Shown: one piece after another, positions 19,587-29,150 of the stretch
How the letters are laid out: every line of letters starts with the position of its first letter
Numbering within the stretch: position 1 is the first letter of the stretch
Assembly (NCBI GenBank): GCA_020056225.1
Contig: JAGVIE010000038.1
Span: 25,835 to 89,834, forward strand
Direction: 5' to 3'
From: Bacteroidota bacterium
GTDB taxonomy: Bacteria; Bacteroidota; Ignavibacteria; UBA10030; SZUA-254
Length of the DNA stretch: 64,000 nt
Translations under genes and position numbers: made by a program
The notes under the pieces: generated by a model
What the model saw: only the letters and a program-made list of their open reading frames with translations
What the model was told of the DNA's origin: nothing
Databases searched by the model: none

Positions 19587-20746
19587 TGATGAACAGAAAA
19601 TTACAGACGGTTTTATTACTCTTGCTGTTCATTTTTTTTGGATGCGCTCATTATCGGCTCAGAATATCCTCGGCATTTCCAGGCGGCAGCGACTGGCGAA
19701 TGTATGGCGGGGGCATCGGAAGAAATAATGTCGCTTACGATACCATTACACCGCCATTGGATTCAACTTGGGAATACAATGCAGAAGCGGGGTTCAGCCC
19801 TTCTACGGCAGTAGCAGCCGGAAATTTATTATACATTGGCAATTTAATCGGAGAAATTCATGTTGTTACCATCGATGCCGGCGAAAAAATCGGATTATAC
19901 GATTTTGGCTCTGCAATTGTTGGCACTCCTATTATTGAGAGCGACATGTTGTACGTTGCCCTTGCAAACGATAACGAAGGATTAAAAGCTTATAATTTGA
20001 GCGAAGCTCAGGTCAAGTGGCATAAAACTATTGGTGATATTGAAACCTCACCGCTGATAATTGAAAATAAATTACTTGCCGCGGCGCTGGACGGAAAGCT
20101 TATCTGCGTTGACAAAGAAAGCGGAGATATTCTCTGGACATACCGGATTGCACCCCCGAGCAAAACAAATCTTATTCATTCATCGCCAGCCAGTAATGGG
20201 AATACGGTTGTGTTCGGGTGCGACAACGGCGCGGTTTACGGAGTGAATGTAAACACAGGGCAATTGCAATGGAGCGCGAAAACACGTTCAGCCGTTTTTT
20301 CATCGCCCTCAATTCGTGACGGAAAAGTTTATTTCGGTTCCACCGACAGCACATTTTATGCGTTAGACGCTTCAACCGGTAAACAATTATGGGCGAAACA
20401 TCTCACAGGCAAAATACATAACTCTCAGGCAGTTGATCAATATCATGTTTATACTTCCGTTGTTGGAGGAGAGATTTACTGTTTGAATTCAGACGACGGA
20501 CAAATTGTCTGGAAAACCAATATTGCCGGTGTCGTCAATTCTTCACCGATACTTTCGGGAGATGTACTGTACATAGGAACACTGAATAAAATACTATACG
20601 CGATTGATGTTCACTCTGGCAATATTCTCTGGCAGTATAAAGCGAAAGGACGTATAAAATCGATGCCGATTGTATTCAAAAATCATCTCTTCTTATTTGT
20701 CGAAGATAGATCGGTGATCTCATTTGAAGATAATAACCTAAAATGA
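19586..20746 (+). CDS. PQQ-repeat beta-propeller lipoprotein, BamB-like
   Basis: I take the ATG at 19586, overlapping the previous stop (TAATG). It gives a lipoprotein signal with lipobox FFGCA, so the protein is lipid-anchored. About 386 residues. The body is a run of PQQ/BamB-type blades recognisable as ...G.ILW...: CVDKESGDILWTYRI, VNTGQLQWSAK, DASTGKQLWAKHL, LNSDDGQIVWKTNIAG, DVHSGNILWQYKAKG. No quinone-dehydrogenase active site is visible, so a scaffold role, like BamB in outer-membrane protein assembly, is more likely than an enzyme. Its place behind an outer-membrane barrel protein fits that. Confidence 0.8.
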   Translation: MMNRKLQTVLLLLLFIFFGCAHYRLRISSAFPGGSDWRMYGGGIGRNNVAYDTITPPLDSTWEYNAEAGFSPSTAVAAGNLLYIGNLIGEIHVVTIDAGEKIGLYDFGSAIVGTPIIESDMLYVALANDNEGLKAYNLSEAQVKWHKTIGDIETSPLIIENKLLAAALDGKLICVDKESGDILWTYRIAPPSKTNLIHSSPASNGNTVVFGCDNGAVYGVNVNTGQLQWSAKTRSAVFSSPSIRDGKVYFGSTDSTFYALDASTGKQLWAKHLTGKIHNSQAVDQYHVYTSVVGGEIYCLNSDDGQIVWKTNIAGVVNSSPILSGDVLYIGTLNKILYAIDVHSGNILWQYKAKGRIKSMPIVFKNHLFLFVEDRSVISFEDNNLK

Positions 20747-21528
20747 TGAAACCCATTTTTAATATCGTCGTCATTTTCTGTTTATTCTATCACGGTAGAA
20801 TACACGCGCAGTTAGAATCCTTCAGGGAAGATTCTACTTTCGGGACAGTGTCTTTCCGAAGTATAACCGATGGGGTGAAAGTATTCGTAGATACGATATA
20901 TATCGGAACGATACCAATAGAAAATATTGTCGTGACCGAAGGAACCCACCTTGTCAGATATATACACCCCGACAGTATGAATTGGTTATATCCTGCCGTC
21001 GTTGAAACGGTAGTAATAAATTCCCGGGAACATATCGACAAGAAAGTCGATTTTTCTCATCGCTGTGTTGTACGTTCCGAGCCGTATGGCGCCTGCGTGC
21101 AATATCGCGATTCAATCATCGGCACTACACCGCTCATCTTATCGGTGACATCGAAAAACTATTTGATCAAGTTATCAAAGAATGGGTTCAAAGATGAGAT
21201 AATCCCTCTTTCGATTAGCGGCGGAGAGTTCAGCGTAAAATTGGAACCGGTTGAAGGGTCGGAAGTATCTCAAGCGTCATTCCTTGCAACTAAGGAACAA
21301 TTAGGATTTTCATCATCGGTATACATAGCTACCGGATCGGCAGTTTTGAGCGGTGCGACGGCGGCGTATTTTAAGATAAGAGCCGACCGGTTCTATGAAG
21401 ATTATCGGAGAACCAATTCGGGCGCTACGCTTGATAAAGTCCGGAGATTAGACACCCTATCCGGAATATCATTAGCGGCTACTGAAATCAGCTTATTTAT
21501 CCTCAGTTATTATCTTCTTTCGCAATAA
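20743..21528 (+). CDS. PEGA-domain envelope protein
   Basis: 261 residues; its ATG overlaps the stop of the propeller gene (ATGATGA). A signal peptide (MKPIFNIVVIFCLFYHG...HAQ) is followed by two PEGA-like modules: VFVDTIYIGTIPIENIVVTEG and VQYRDSIIGTTPLILSV ending in a Val/Lys-rich strand. Two hydrophobic segments near the C-terminus (about 190-210 and 240-258) could be membrane helices. PEGA domains are usually surface or periplasmic modules that bind carbohydrate or protein. Third gene of the envelope operon; exact function unknown. Confidence 0.7.
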   Translation: MMKPIFNIVVIFCLFYHGRIHAQLESFREDSTFGTVSFRSITDGVKVFVDTIYIGTIPIENIVVTEGTHLVRYIHPDSMNWLYPAVVETVVINSREHIDKKVDFSHRCVVRSEPYGACVQYRDSIIGTTPLILSVTSKNYLIKLSKNGFKDEIIPLSISGGEFSVKLEPVEGSEVSQASFLATKEQLGFSSSVYIATGSAVLSGATAAYFKIRADRFYEDYRRTNSGATLDKVRRLDTLSGISLAATEISLFILSYYLLSQ

Positions 21529-21550
21529 TATTATCTTGACCGGAAAAAAC

Positions 21551-21579
21551 TTGACTTTCAACAGCATCAACAGTATATT
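21551..21579 (+). promoter_or_regulatory. Predicted promoter of the Crp/Fnr-family gene
   Basis: TTGACT (21551-21556), exactly 17 nt, TATATT (21574-21579): the best consensus match in the window, sharing CTTGACTTTCA with the birA promoter. The start site near 21586 would leave a ~45-nt leader before the ATG at 21632. Confidence 0.65.
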
Positions 21580-21631
21580 AGTTTGAAATTCGAATAAATT
21601 TTAGGATTAAATCTCAACATCTGCTAATATA

Positions 21632-22372
21632 ATGGAATCGAATATGGACTTTCCCATCACTTCTCAACAACAGCCCTTAACCTCAGAACTCGGTGAAGCA
21701 ATGGAATTCATACGCAGTGTGCCGGTATTTGCTGACATCGAAGCCGCCGAACTTATAAAAATCGTGCGTGTCGGCGTGCGTAAAAAATATAAAAAAGGAA
21801 GCATTATACTGCTTGAAGAAGAAACAGGCGCGGCGCTTTTCGTGATTGTTTCAGGAAAAGTTAAAATTGTCCGCACTGACGACGAAGGGCGTGAAGTTAT
21901 ATTGTCGATACTCGGCGAGAATGATTTCTTCGGAGAAATGTCGATCCTCGATGGACTATCCCGCTCGGCAAGCGTGGTTGCAATTACAAAGACAGAGTTG
22001 TTTATGATCCATCGCAGGGATTTCCTAAAACTTATGCAGGATGTTCCTTCGGTTGCTATTTCGTTGTTGAAAGAGATGACTATGCGCCTTCGCAAAGCCG
22101 ACTCACAGATTAAAAGCCTGTCGCTTAAAGACGCGACCGGCAGAGTTGCCAATGTTATTCTACAGCTTGCCGACGATATCGGTACAATAAGAAAAGGAAG
22201 AGTTGAAATCGATGAACTTCCGCTTCAGCAAGATCTTGCAAATATGGCGGGTACGTCGCGTGAAACGATTTCCCGTGTTGTTCATAGTTTTATAAAAAAA
22301 GGACTGGTAGAACTCAGAGGCAACAAACTTATCATAAGCGATTACGATAAGTTCAAGAGTCTGTTTATTTAA
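21632..22372 (+). CDS. Crp/Fnr-family transcriptional regulator
   Basis: 246 residues (an internal ATG four codons on is an alternative start). The N-terminal half is a cyclic-nucleotide-binding-type jelly roll (GSIILLEEETGAALFVIVSG, GENDFFGEMSILDG, RSASVVA), and the C-terminal half a winged helix with DLANMAGTSRETISRVVHSF as recognition helix. The FGEMSILDG loop resembles the cAMP phosphate-binding cassette, but the ligand cannot be stated. No Fnr-type N-terminal Cys cluster is present, so oxygen sensing by an iron-sulphur cluster is unlikely. It has its own promoter. Confidence 0.9.
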   Translation: MESNMDFPITSQQQPLTSELGEAMEFIRSVPVFADIEAAELIKIVRVGVRKKYKKGSIILLEEETGAALFVIVSGKVKIVRTDDEGREVILSILGENDFFGEMSILDGLSRSASVVAITKTELFMIHRRDFLKLMQDVPSVAISLLKEMTMRLRKADSQIKSLSLKDATGRVANVILQLADDIGTIRKGRVEIDELPLQQDLANMAGTSRETISRVVHSFIKKGLVELRGNKLIISDYDKFKSLFI

Positions 22373-22425
22373 GTTGAAGTTAATTTATTTTTTTTCAATG
22401 CAACAAATTGATACGGGAGAGTTGA

Positions 22426-23253
22426 GTGTACGAAAAAGCGGATCTTCACATACATACTATCTATTCGGATGGCGTGCTGGCGCCGGCTGAATTGGTTGCT
22501 AAAGCAAAAGATGCCGGACTGAGCATCATCAGTATAACCGATCATGACAGCATCGGCGGAATTGAAGAAGCCATTGCCGCCGGCAAAGAAAAAGATGTGG
22601 AAGTAATCTCCGGTATAGAATTAAGCGCAAGCTTGAATGGCACAGAAATACACATTCTTGGTTACTTTGTAGATCATACCGATAAAAACTTAACCGATTC
22701 TTTATCGGGGTTTCAGGTGGAACGGATGAATCGTGCCAAACGGATTGTTGGTAAACTAAACAAAATGAATGTTCCGATTGACATCGATTCTGTAATGGAG
22801 CATGTGACCGGTGATTCTGTGGGTAGACCGCATATTGCGAACGCGTTAGTAACCGATGGACATGCGGCGTCATACGAACAAGCGTTTATGAAATATATCG
22901 GCGATGGGCGCCCGGCGTATGAACGAAAGTGGAACTTCTCTCCTGAAGAAACAATCCGCCTTATTAATAAAGCGGGCGGACTCTCGTTCCTTGCGCATCC
23001 TGGGCGATCGATGAATGAAGATTTATTATTTCGCCTTATCAAAGCTGGTCTCGACGGCATAGAAGTTATTCACCCAAGCCACTCGCCGGAGCTGGTCTAT
23101 TATTATCGGGGCATCGTCAATGAGTATTGCTTGTTAGAAAGCGGCGGCTCCGATTATCATGGGGGTGAAAAAAGCGATGACCAAACATTGGGACGATTTG
23201 GAATATCAGCTTCGACTGTAGATATCATGCGGCGAAGATTAACATCTAATTAA
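22426..23253 (+). CDS. PHP-domain phosphoesterase (TrpH/YciV-like)
   Basis: 275 residues from a GTG start with a GGAGAG ribosome-binding site. All PHP metal-site motifs are present: [31 protein letters not shown] and GGSDYHG. This family includes RNase AM (5'-3' exoribonuclease acting on short RNA and 5S/16S/23S 5' ends) and 3',5'-nucleoside bisphosphate phosphatases. Length and motifs match YciV/TrpH rather than polymerase-linked PHP or histidinol phosphatase. ribH follows 37 nt later. Confidence 0.85.
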   Translation: MYEKADLHIHTIYSDGVLAPAELVAKAKDAGLSIISITDHDSIGGIEEAIAAGKEKDVEVISGIELSASLNGTEIHILGYFVDHTDKNLTDSLSGFQVERMNRAKRIVGKLNKMNVPIDIDSVMEHVTGDSVGRPHIANALVTDGHAASYEQAFMKYIGDGRPAYERKWNFSPEETIRLINKAGGLSFLAHPGRSMNEDLLFRLIKAGLDGIEVIHPSHSPELVYYYRGIVNEYCLLESGGSDYHGGEKSDDQTLGRFGISASTVDIMRRRLTSN

Positions 23254-23290
23254 CTGTTACCAGCACTATTTTTTCATTAGAAATAACAAT

Positions 23291-23770
23291 ATGACAAACA
23301 TAATAGAAGGCGCACTATCTGCGGCACCATACAAATTCGGCATCGTTGTTAGCCGGTTCAACGAATTTATCACAAAGCGATTGCTCGATTCTGCTATTGA
23401 TTGCTTAATCAGACACGGCGCATCCGAGAAAGCTATCGATGTAGTATATTGCCCCGGCGCATTTGAGATTCCTCAGGTCGCTCAAAAACTTGCACTCTCA
23501 GCCAATTACAATGCGGTGATCTGTTTGGGCTGTGTCATCCAGGGCGATACTCCGCACTTTGAGTATATTGCCAACACAGTTAGTGTAGGTATTAACCGTG
23601 TTGCGCTAGAGACAAAGGTGCCGGTAATTTTTGGCGTGCTCACAACTGATTCGCTTGAGCAGGCAATTGAGCGTGCGGGAACCAAAGCCGGCAATAAGGG
23701 GTGGGACGCCGCAATGACAGCGATCGAACTGGCAGATCTACAGAAGAAAATATCTGGTAAAAAGAAATAA
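23291..23770 (+). CDS. ribH: 6,7-dimethyl-8-ribityllumazine synthase
   Basis: A 159-residue riboflavin-pathway enzyme that condenses the ribulose-phosphate-derived four-carbon unit with the ribitylamino-pyrimidine. Diagnostic stretches are [42 protein letters not shown] (with the catalytic His) and [17 protein letters not shown]. It is the only riboflavin gene here, so the pathway is dispersed. No FMN riboswitch was seen upstream. Confidence 0.96.
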   Translation: MTNIIEGALSAAPYKFGIVVSRFNEFITKRLLDSAIDCLIRHGASEKAIDVVYCPGAFEIPQVAQKLALSANYNAVICLGCVIQGDTPHFEYIANTVSVGINRVALETKVPVIFGVLTTDSLEQAIERAGTKAGNKGWDAAMTAIELADLQKKISGKKK

Positions 23771-23797
23771 TATACACTAACGATAGGATATAACCCG

Positions 23798-26065
23798 GTG
23801 CGAGCGTGCTGGTTGTTTGTGCTGATTGGATTTGCCGGATCAATTGCTTTAGGCAGTGTTGGGCAATGGAAAACATATACTACTAAACGGCAAGTGCGAG
23901 CAATCGCCGCCGATTACCGAGACCCACACATACTATGGGTTGCTACAAGCGGAGGAATGTTCACATATAACTCAACCACTAACACTTATAGGGAATATAC
24001 TACATCCGAAGGTTTGCGAAGCATTGATTTAACTGCAATTGCATCCGATAATCTGGGAACCATCTGGATTGGCGCATCTAACGGGATGATTCACCGCTAT
24101 AATCCTACTACAGGGGAATGGCATTATATTACTCAGATCGCTGCCGATAAAGATCACGGCTCAAGCAAGCGGATCAATTCACTGCTCGTCTTAGGCGATA
24201 GCCTGTACATTCTTTCCGATATCGGCGTAAGTGTCTTTTCTGTGTCAACCCTTATGTTCAAAGAAAGCTACTTACACTCATTTGCCACTAAGGCAAAATC
24301 GATGGTATTCTTTGGCGGGCGAATTTGGATCGGAACAGATAACGGAGTTGCATGTACACCGGAATCTAATCCTAATCCTTCGGCGCCAGATGGATGGCAG
24401 GTATATACTTCGATCGAGGGGTTGCCGTCGAATGCCGTTTCACAACTCGATATTTATAATGGAAAACTAATCGCCGGAACATCGAATGGAATGGCTTTTT
24501 TCAGCGATACATCTTGGATCTTATATACCGGCACATCAAATAAAACTATACTTGGGCTTGATGTGCACAATACCGGTAGCAGCGATACACTGTTATATTT
24601 CATTTCAAATAATCCGAACGCTCTCTGGAAAATTAATAATTACAATGAAGTTGAACTAATAACTCAGTTCAGTTATTTGCTGAGCACAATATTTTCTCCA
24701 ACGGTAATTGGAACAGAATCAGCCGGCTTGCTAATTTTGCAAGATAGTATTTGGGCAACGCATCTTCCTCAGGGTCCGCCATCCAACAAATTTATTGGGA
24801 TTGCGGTCGACCAAAGGGGTTTGGTATGGTCGGGCACTGGGAAAAGCGGCGGCGAGGGTTTCATAAGTTTTGATGGCACACAGTGGAGAACATATAATCG
24901 ACAGCAGTACCCGGAATTCCGGTATAATGAATTTTTCAAAGTCAATATCGGATTGAATAACTCGAAGTGGATAAGTAACTGGGGCGGTGGCGTGGTACTT
25001 GTCGATGATACTGGAAATGTTAGAAAAGTCTTCAACACAACCAACGGTATCCCCCCATGTATATTAGACGACCCCAACTATGCAGTTGTAACGGGAGCCG
25101 CCGCAGACAGAAATGGCAATACGTGGATAACAAGCCGTACTCCGCCGGGCGATACAATTCTTACACGATTTAAAACCGATTCTTCTCTTAATTATTTGAC
25201 CGGGTGTATAATCTCTAACTGCCAGGTGCGAAACCCCCTAAATTATTTTACAGATATTGTGATAGATAATAATAATACAAAGTGGTTTGCAAATTATTTT
25301 CGGTTTGAGCCGCTGCCAACTATCGGATTCTTTTACTTTAATGAAGATCTAGCATTGCCCGGAACCGTTAATGGTTGGGGAAAAATTACTTCATCCGACG
25401 ATGAAACGCTTGATAAAGTTTACTGCCTCGCTGTTGGGCACGAAGGCGATGTGTGGGTTGGTACCGGCCAGGGCATAACTATTATTTTTAACCCTGCCGA
25501 TCCGAAAAACAATATTTCATCATACCATCCTCTTCGCGATCAGGTAATACAATCGATAGTTGTCGACGCTCTTGATAATAAATGGGTTGCGACTCAACAA
25601 AACGGAGTTTTTGTTCTCTCCCCCGATGGTACATCCATTCTTGAAAAGTATACCGTTGAAAATACCAACGGGCAACTCCTCGCCGATGATATCAACTCGA
25701 TTGCAATAAATCACACCACGGGTACTATATATTTCGGCACCGAGAAAGGATTATCGAGTCTCACGACCTCTGCGGTTACCCCTGCTCAAACTTTAGGTGC
25801 GATAATGGTTTCGCCTAACCCATTCTACCTTCCATCAGCTGTTGACCTTACGGTTGACGGGCTGGTTCGTTCTTCATCATTGAAAATATTGAGTGTGGAT
25901 GGAAAGCTTGTCAGAGAAATCCCAACTCCCGGAGGACGAATAGGCTTTTGGGATGGAAGAAATGAAAAAGGTGACTTTGTTTCTACCGGCATCTATTTTG
26001 TCGTTGTATATTCCGATGGAGTGGAGCAAACAGCCACCGGAAAGATCGCCGTCATACGCAAATAA
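23798..26065 (+). CDS. Secreted beta-propeller protein with T9SS-type C-terminal domain, PorZ-like
   Basis: 755 residues from a GTG start that opens into a signal peptide (RACWLFVLIGFAGSIALG). The long body is built of two-component-regulator-type propeller blades (e.g. IWIGASNGMIHRYN, RIWIGTDNGVA, VWVGTGQGITI, IYFGTEKGLSSL). The last ~85 residues form a sorting-domain-like sandwich: VSPNPFYLPS ... GKLVREIPTPGG ... FVSTGIYFVVVYSDG. Two propellers plus such a C-terminal domain is the layout of PorZ, a T9SS sortase-complex protein, but ordinary T9SS cargo of this kind also exists. It starts 28 nt after ribH and may be cotranscribed. Confidence 0.7.
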   Translation: MRACWLFVLIGFAGSIALGSVGQWKTYTTKRQVRAIAADYRDPHILWVATSGGMFTYNSTTNTYREYTTSEGLRSIDLTAIASDNLGTIWIGASNGMIHRYNPTTGEWHYITQIAADKDHGSSKRINSLLVLGDSLYILSDIGVSVFSVSTLMFKESYLHSFATKAKSMVFFGGRIWIGTDNGVACTPESNPNPSAPDGWQVYTSIEGLPSNAVSQLDIYNGKLIAGTSNGMAFFSDTSWILYTGTSNKTILGLDVHNTGSSDTLLYFISNNPNALWKINNYNEVELITQFSYLLSTIFSPTVIGTESAGLLILQDSIWATHLPQGPPSNKFIGIAVDQRGLVWSGTGKSGGEGFISFDGTQWRTYNRQQYPEFRYNEFFKVNIGLNNSKWISNWGGGVVLVDDTGNVRKVFNTTNGIPPCILDDPNYAVVTGAAADRNGNTWITSRTPPGDTILTRFKTDSSLNYLTGCIISNCQVRNPLNYFTDIVIDNNNTKWFANYFRFEPLPTIGFFYFNEDLALPGTVNGWGKITSSDDETLDKVYCLAVGHEGDVWVGTGQGITIIFNPADPKNNISSYHPLRDQVIQSIVVDALDNKWVATQQNGVFVLSPDGTSILEKYTVENTNGQLLADDINSIAINHTTGTIYFGTEKGLSSLTTSAVTPAQTLGAIMVSPNPFYLPSAVDLTVDGLVRSSSLKILSVDGKLVREIPTPGGRIGFWDGRNEKGDFVSTGIYFVVVYSDGVEQTATGKIAVIRK

Positions 26066-26189
26066 ACTCGCCTCTCCCCCACCATAACCCTGCGAACATT
26101 TTTGGCGTGCCGGTGCATTAATAAAGCATGGTTAAAATTTCGGATATTGTTGTCTATTTTGTCACTTCTAATTATGCCGGAGGCATACC

Positions 26190-26218
26190 TTGACTATCTA
26201 CTGATAATTTTCTATATT
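26190..26218 (+). promoter_or_regulatory. Predicted promoter of the yceD-rpmF-plsX-fab cluster
   Basis: TTGACT (26190-26195), 17-nt spacer, TATATT (26213-26218). Transcription would start near 26225, just ahead of the yceD start. This is a near-consensus promoter for the ribosomal-protein/fatty-acid operon. Confidence 0.65.
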
Positions 26219-26249
26219 ATTTAAGTTTTTTATCAAAAAAGCGCGTTTT

Positions 26250-26804
26250 TTGAGTATTGAAGGTGTAAAAAACTCGATGCGACAGGTGAAAAAGGTCAAC
26301 GATGTGGTGAAAATTCGGATTTCTGGACTCTCCATCGGGATCCACGAGTTTCACTTCGTTTATGATTCATCGGTACTTAGCTTAGATGGAAATTTTCCAA
26401 AGCCGGTTGAAATCGACGCCATACTTGACAAAACTGCGCATCAGATATTATTAAAAGTAAATCTAAAAACATCCGGGCGATTTCAGTGTGACCGATGCCT
26501 TGATGAGTTCGAGCAACCAATTTCAACATCCTACCAGATCTTTTATCTGTATCGTAGTACAGAAACTGAGAGGATTGTTCAAGACGAACTCCAGATCATC
26601 AGCCCCGATACGGTTGAAATTAATCTGACAGACGATATACGCCAGATGATATTGCTATCGGTGCCGTTGAAACTCTTATGTTCCGAAGATTGTAAGGGGC
26701 TTTGTCCACGATGCGGCGCCAACTGGAATCTTCGGTTATGTAATTGCAAAGAAGATGTTGGTGATCCACGCCTGCAAGGCTTGAAAGATTTGTTAAACAA
26801 TTGA
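26250..26804 (+). CDS. yceD: YceD/DUF177 family protein (23S rRNA accumulation factor)
   Basis: 184 residues from a TTG start; an in-frame ATG at 26277 is an alternative (175 residues) and lies further from the predicted transcription start. Two Cys pairs define the family: CDRCLDEFEQPI in the middle and CSEDCKGLCPRCGANWN near the C-terminus. YceD is needed for normal 23S rRNA levels and is almost always encoded directly before rpmF, as here (22 nt). It was chosen over a metal-binding enzyme because of this context. Confidence 0.88.
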   Translation: MSIEGVKNSMRQVKKVNDVVKIRISGLSIGIHEFHFVYDSSVLSLDGNFPKPVEIDAILDKTAHQILLKVNLKTSGRFQCDRCLDEFEQPISTSYQIFYLYRSTETERIVQDELQIISPDTVEINLTDDIRQMILLSVPLKLLCSEDCKGLCPRCGANWNLRLCNCKEDVGDPRLQGLKDLLNN

Positions 26805-26826
26805 ACAGTAAAAAGGAAAAATTCAA

Positions 26827-27006
26827 ATGCCTAATCCCAAAAGACGCCATTCGAAATCACGCGGAGCCAAACGGCGTACACATTATAAAGCAACAAAACC
26901 ATCAACAGCTGAATGCCCAAATTGTCACGAACATAAGCTTCAGCATCGCGCTTGCCCTAATTGCGGTCACTACAATGGGCGTTCAATCATGATGCCCAAA
27001 GAATAA
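26827..27006 (+). CDS. rpmF: 50S ribosomal protein L32
   Basis: A 59-residue protein starting MPNPKRRHSKSRGAKRRTH, the standard L32 N-terminus, followed by a zinc ribbon with C30xxC33 (CPNC) and C43xxC46 (CPNCGHYNGR). It ends MMPKE with TAA at 27004. It sits between yceD and plsX as in most bacteria. A longer reading frame in another phase (from 26801) is a shadow and should not be used. This is the zinc-binding (C+) form of L32. Confidence 0.96.
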   Translation: MPNPKRRHSKSRGAKRRTHYKATKPSTAECPNCHEHKLQHRACPNCGHYNGRSIMMPKE

Positions 27007-27086
27007 TTATCATTCCTGACGGGATCATCACTTATCACACTACAGAATGATGATATGGATAGACCGCTAATCGGTTATATTTTTCC

Positions 27087-28124
27087 ATGTGTATTCTAAC
27101 ATCTTTGGAAACAAAACGATCACACATACTGATTGCTATTGACGCTATGGGCGGTGATTTTGCTCCGGTAAATGTTATTGCCGGAACAATCGATGCGTTG
27201 CGCGAAACAAGCAATCGCTTTGAGGTTGTCCTTGTCGGTTCCGGAGATAAGTTGATGAAAGAAACACAGAAATATAAAGGAGAAGAACTTAGGTATTGCA
27301 TACAGGAAGCTTCACAGGTAATTGATATGCATGACCCGGCGACAGCCGGAATAAAGCAGAAACGCGATTCCTCAATAAGTGTCGGCATAACTATGCACAA
27401 AGAAGGTAATGCCGATGCTTTCGTTAGCGCGGGACATTCGGGGGCGGTTTTGTCTACCGCCACTTTGATTCTGGGGCGTCTTGAAGGTATCGGAAGACCG
27501 ACTATAGGAACGTTTCTTCCCACTGAACGCGGAGTTTGTTTATTACTCGATGCCGGCGCTAATGTTGACTGCAAACCTCAGCATTTATATGAATTTGCGC
27601 TTATGGGAAGTATATATTCAAGTGAAATGTTTCAAATTAAAAACCCTTCAATCGGATTGTTAAATATCGGCGAAGAGGAATCTAAGGGAAATGATGTTGT
27701 AAAAGAGGCACATAAACTTCTTAGCAAAAGCAAATTAAATTTCATCGGTAACGTGGAAGGAAGAGACATTCTTCCCGGAAAATCCGACGTAGTGGTGTGT
27801 GACGGATTTATCGGTAATGTAATCTTAAAATTTGGCGAAAGTATTCCTTCGTTTTTTAAGGGAAGAATAAAAAGAATTGCAAGTAAAAACATATTTATGA
27901 AAGTATTTAGCGGTCTGGTGCGAAACACACTTCGTGAAGCGCTAAAAAGCATGGATTATGAAGAGTATGGCGGCGTACCCGTACTTGGTGTGAATGGCGT
28001 TGTGATAATCGGCCATGGGAAATCGACACCCAAAGCAATAAAAAATATGTTACTGCGAGCCGAGGAAATGGTTCGGAAAAATATCAATGGCCGCATTCAA
28101 GAAGCATTAACAATTGAAAAATGA
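27087..28124 (+). CDS. plsX: Phosphate acyltransferase PlsX
   Basis: A 345-residue acyl-ACP:phosphate acyltransferase that makes acyl-phosphate for PlsY, the first step of glycerophospholipid synthesis. Motifs: IAIDAMGGDFAP, DAFVSAGHSGAVLS, LLDAGANVDCKP, NIGEEESKGNDVVKEA, VVVCDGFIGNVILK. The first ~10 residues are non-conserved and a start slightly downstream is possible. The stop overlaps the fabH start (ATGA). Confidence 0.95.
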   Translation: MCILTSLETKRSHILIAIDAMGGDFAPVNVIAGTIDALRETSNRFEVVLVGSGDKLMKETQKYKGEELRYCIQEASQVIDMHDPATAGIKQKRDSSISVGITMHKEGNADAFVSAGHSGAVLSTATLILGRLEGIGRPTIGTFLPTERGVCLLLDAGANVDCKPQHLYEFALMGSIYSSEMFQIKNPSIGLLNIGEEESKGNDVVKEAHKLLSKSKLNFIGNVEGRDILPGKSDVVVCDGFIGNVILKFGESIPSFFKGRIKRIASKNIFMKVFSGLVRNTLREALKSMDYEEYGGVPVLGVNGVVIIGHGKSTPKAIKNMLLRAEEMVRKNINGRIQEALTIEK

Positions 28125-29143
28125 AAGATCAAAATTTAACTCGTAAACGCGCCGCTATAACTGCTGTGGGCCATTACGTCCCGGATAAAATTCTAACGAA
28201 TGCAGAGTTGGAAAAGATGGTCAATACTACCGATGAGTGGATTACAACGCGAACCGGTATCCGCGAGCGTCGCATACTGGAACATGGGGCTACATCTGAT
28301 CTTGGGGCAAAAGCCATCCAAGCGGCATTGAAGAATAGAGGGATCGGTCCGGAAGAAATCGATGTAATCATAGTTGCCACTGTTACACCGGATATGCTTT
28401 TTCCGCCGACAGCATGTGTAATTCAGGAAAAAATTGGCGCGAAAAATGCTTGGGGATTTGATCTGTCAGCCGCCTGTTCCGGATTTATTTATGCACTTGT
28501 TGTGGGATCTCAATTGATTGAGGCGGGAGTACACAAAAAGGTTATCGTAGTTGGGGCAGATAAAATGAGTTCTATTACCGATTACACAGACCGTAATACA
28601 TGTATTCTCTTCGGCGATGCCGGCGCGGCGGTACTTCTTGAGCCGAGCGAGGATAATTCTATGGGAGTTCTAGATTTTAGACTTTATTGTGATGGTTCGG
28701 GCCGCGAGCACCTGCATATGAAAGGCGGTGGTAGTCTCAACCCGCCTACACACGAAACTGTCGATAAAAAATGGCATTATATTTATCAGGATGGAAAAGC
28801 CGTATTTAAGGTAGCCGTTATAGGCATGGCTGATGTGTCGGCGGAAATTATGGAACGCAACAATCTTAAAAGCGAAGATATCGCTTACCTTGTACCACAT
28901 CAGGCAAATCTTCGTATAATTGATGCATGCAGATCGCGGATGGATCTCGATCCGTCAAAAGTGATGATCAATATTGAAAAATACGGTAATACGACCGCCG
29001 CAACTATTCCTCTGTGTATTTCGGAATGGTGGCAAGCGGGCAAATTACAGAAGGGGCATAATATTATCCTCTCAAGTTTCGGTGCCGGATATACATGGGG
29101 TGCGATTTATGTCAAATGGTCGATGAATAATCCTAAAAATTGA
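28121..29143 (+). CDS. fabH: 3-oxoacyl-ACP synthase III (FabH)
   Basis: 340 residues. It starts fatty-acid synthesis by condensing acetyl-CoA or a branched acyl-CoA with malonyl-ACP. The catalytic triad is visible: Cys119 (DLSAACSGFIYA), His in VPHQANLRI and Asn in EKYGNTTAAT. TTDEWITTRTGIRER is the usual N-terminal signature. Starter preference cannot be read from the sequence. Translationally coupled to plsX. Confidence 0.96.
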   Translation: MKDQNLTRKRAAITAVGHYVPDKILTNAELEKMVNTTDEWITTRTGIRERRILEHGATSDLGAKAIQAALKNRGIGPEEIDVIIVATVTPDMLFPPTACVIQEKIGAKNAWGFDLSAACSGFIYALVVGSQLIEAGVHKKVIVVGADKMSSITDYTDRNTCILFGDAGAAVLLEPSEDNSMGVLDFRLYCDGSGREHLHMKGGGSLNPPTHETVDKKWHYIYQDGKAVFKVAVIGMADVSAEIMERNNLKSEDIAYLVPHQANLRIIDACRSRMDLDPSKVMINIEKYGNTTAATIPLCISEWWQAGKLQKGHNIILSSFGAGYTWGAIYVKWSMNNPKN

Positions 29144-29150
29144 ATAAAGA

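Noticed and set aside
26801..26992. 63-codon plus-strand gene overlapping rpmF
   Set aside because: It lies in another phase of the clearly coding L32 gene and its translation has no zinc-ribbon or other conserved pattern.
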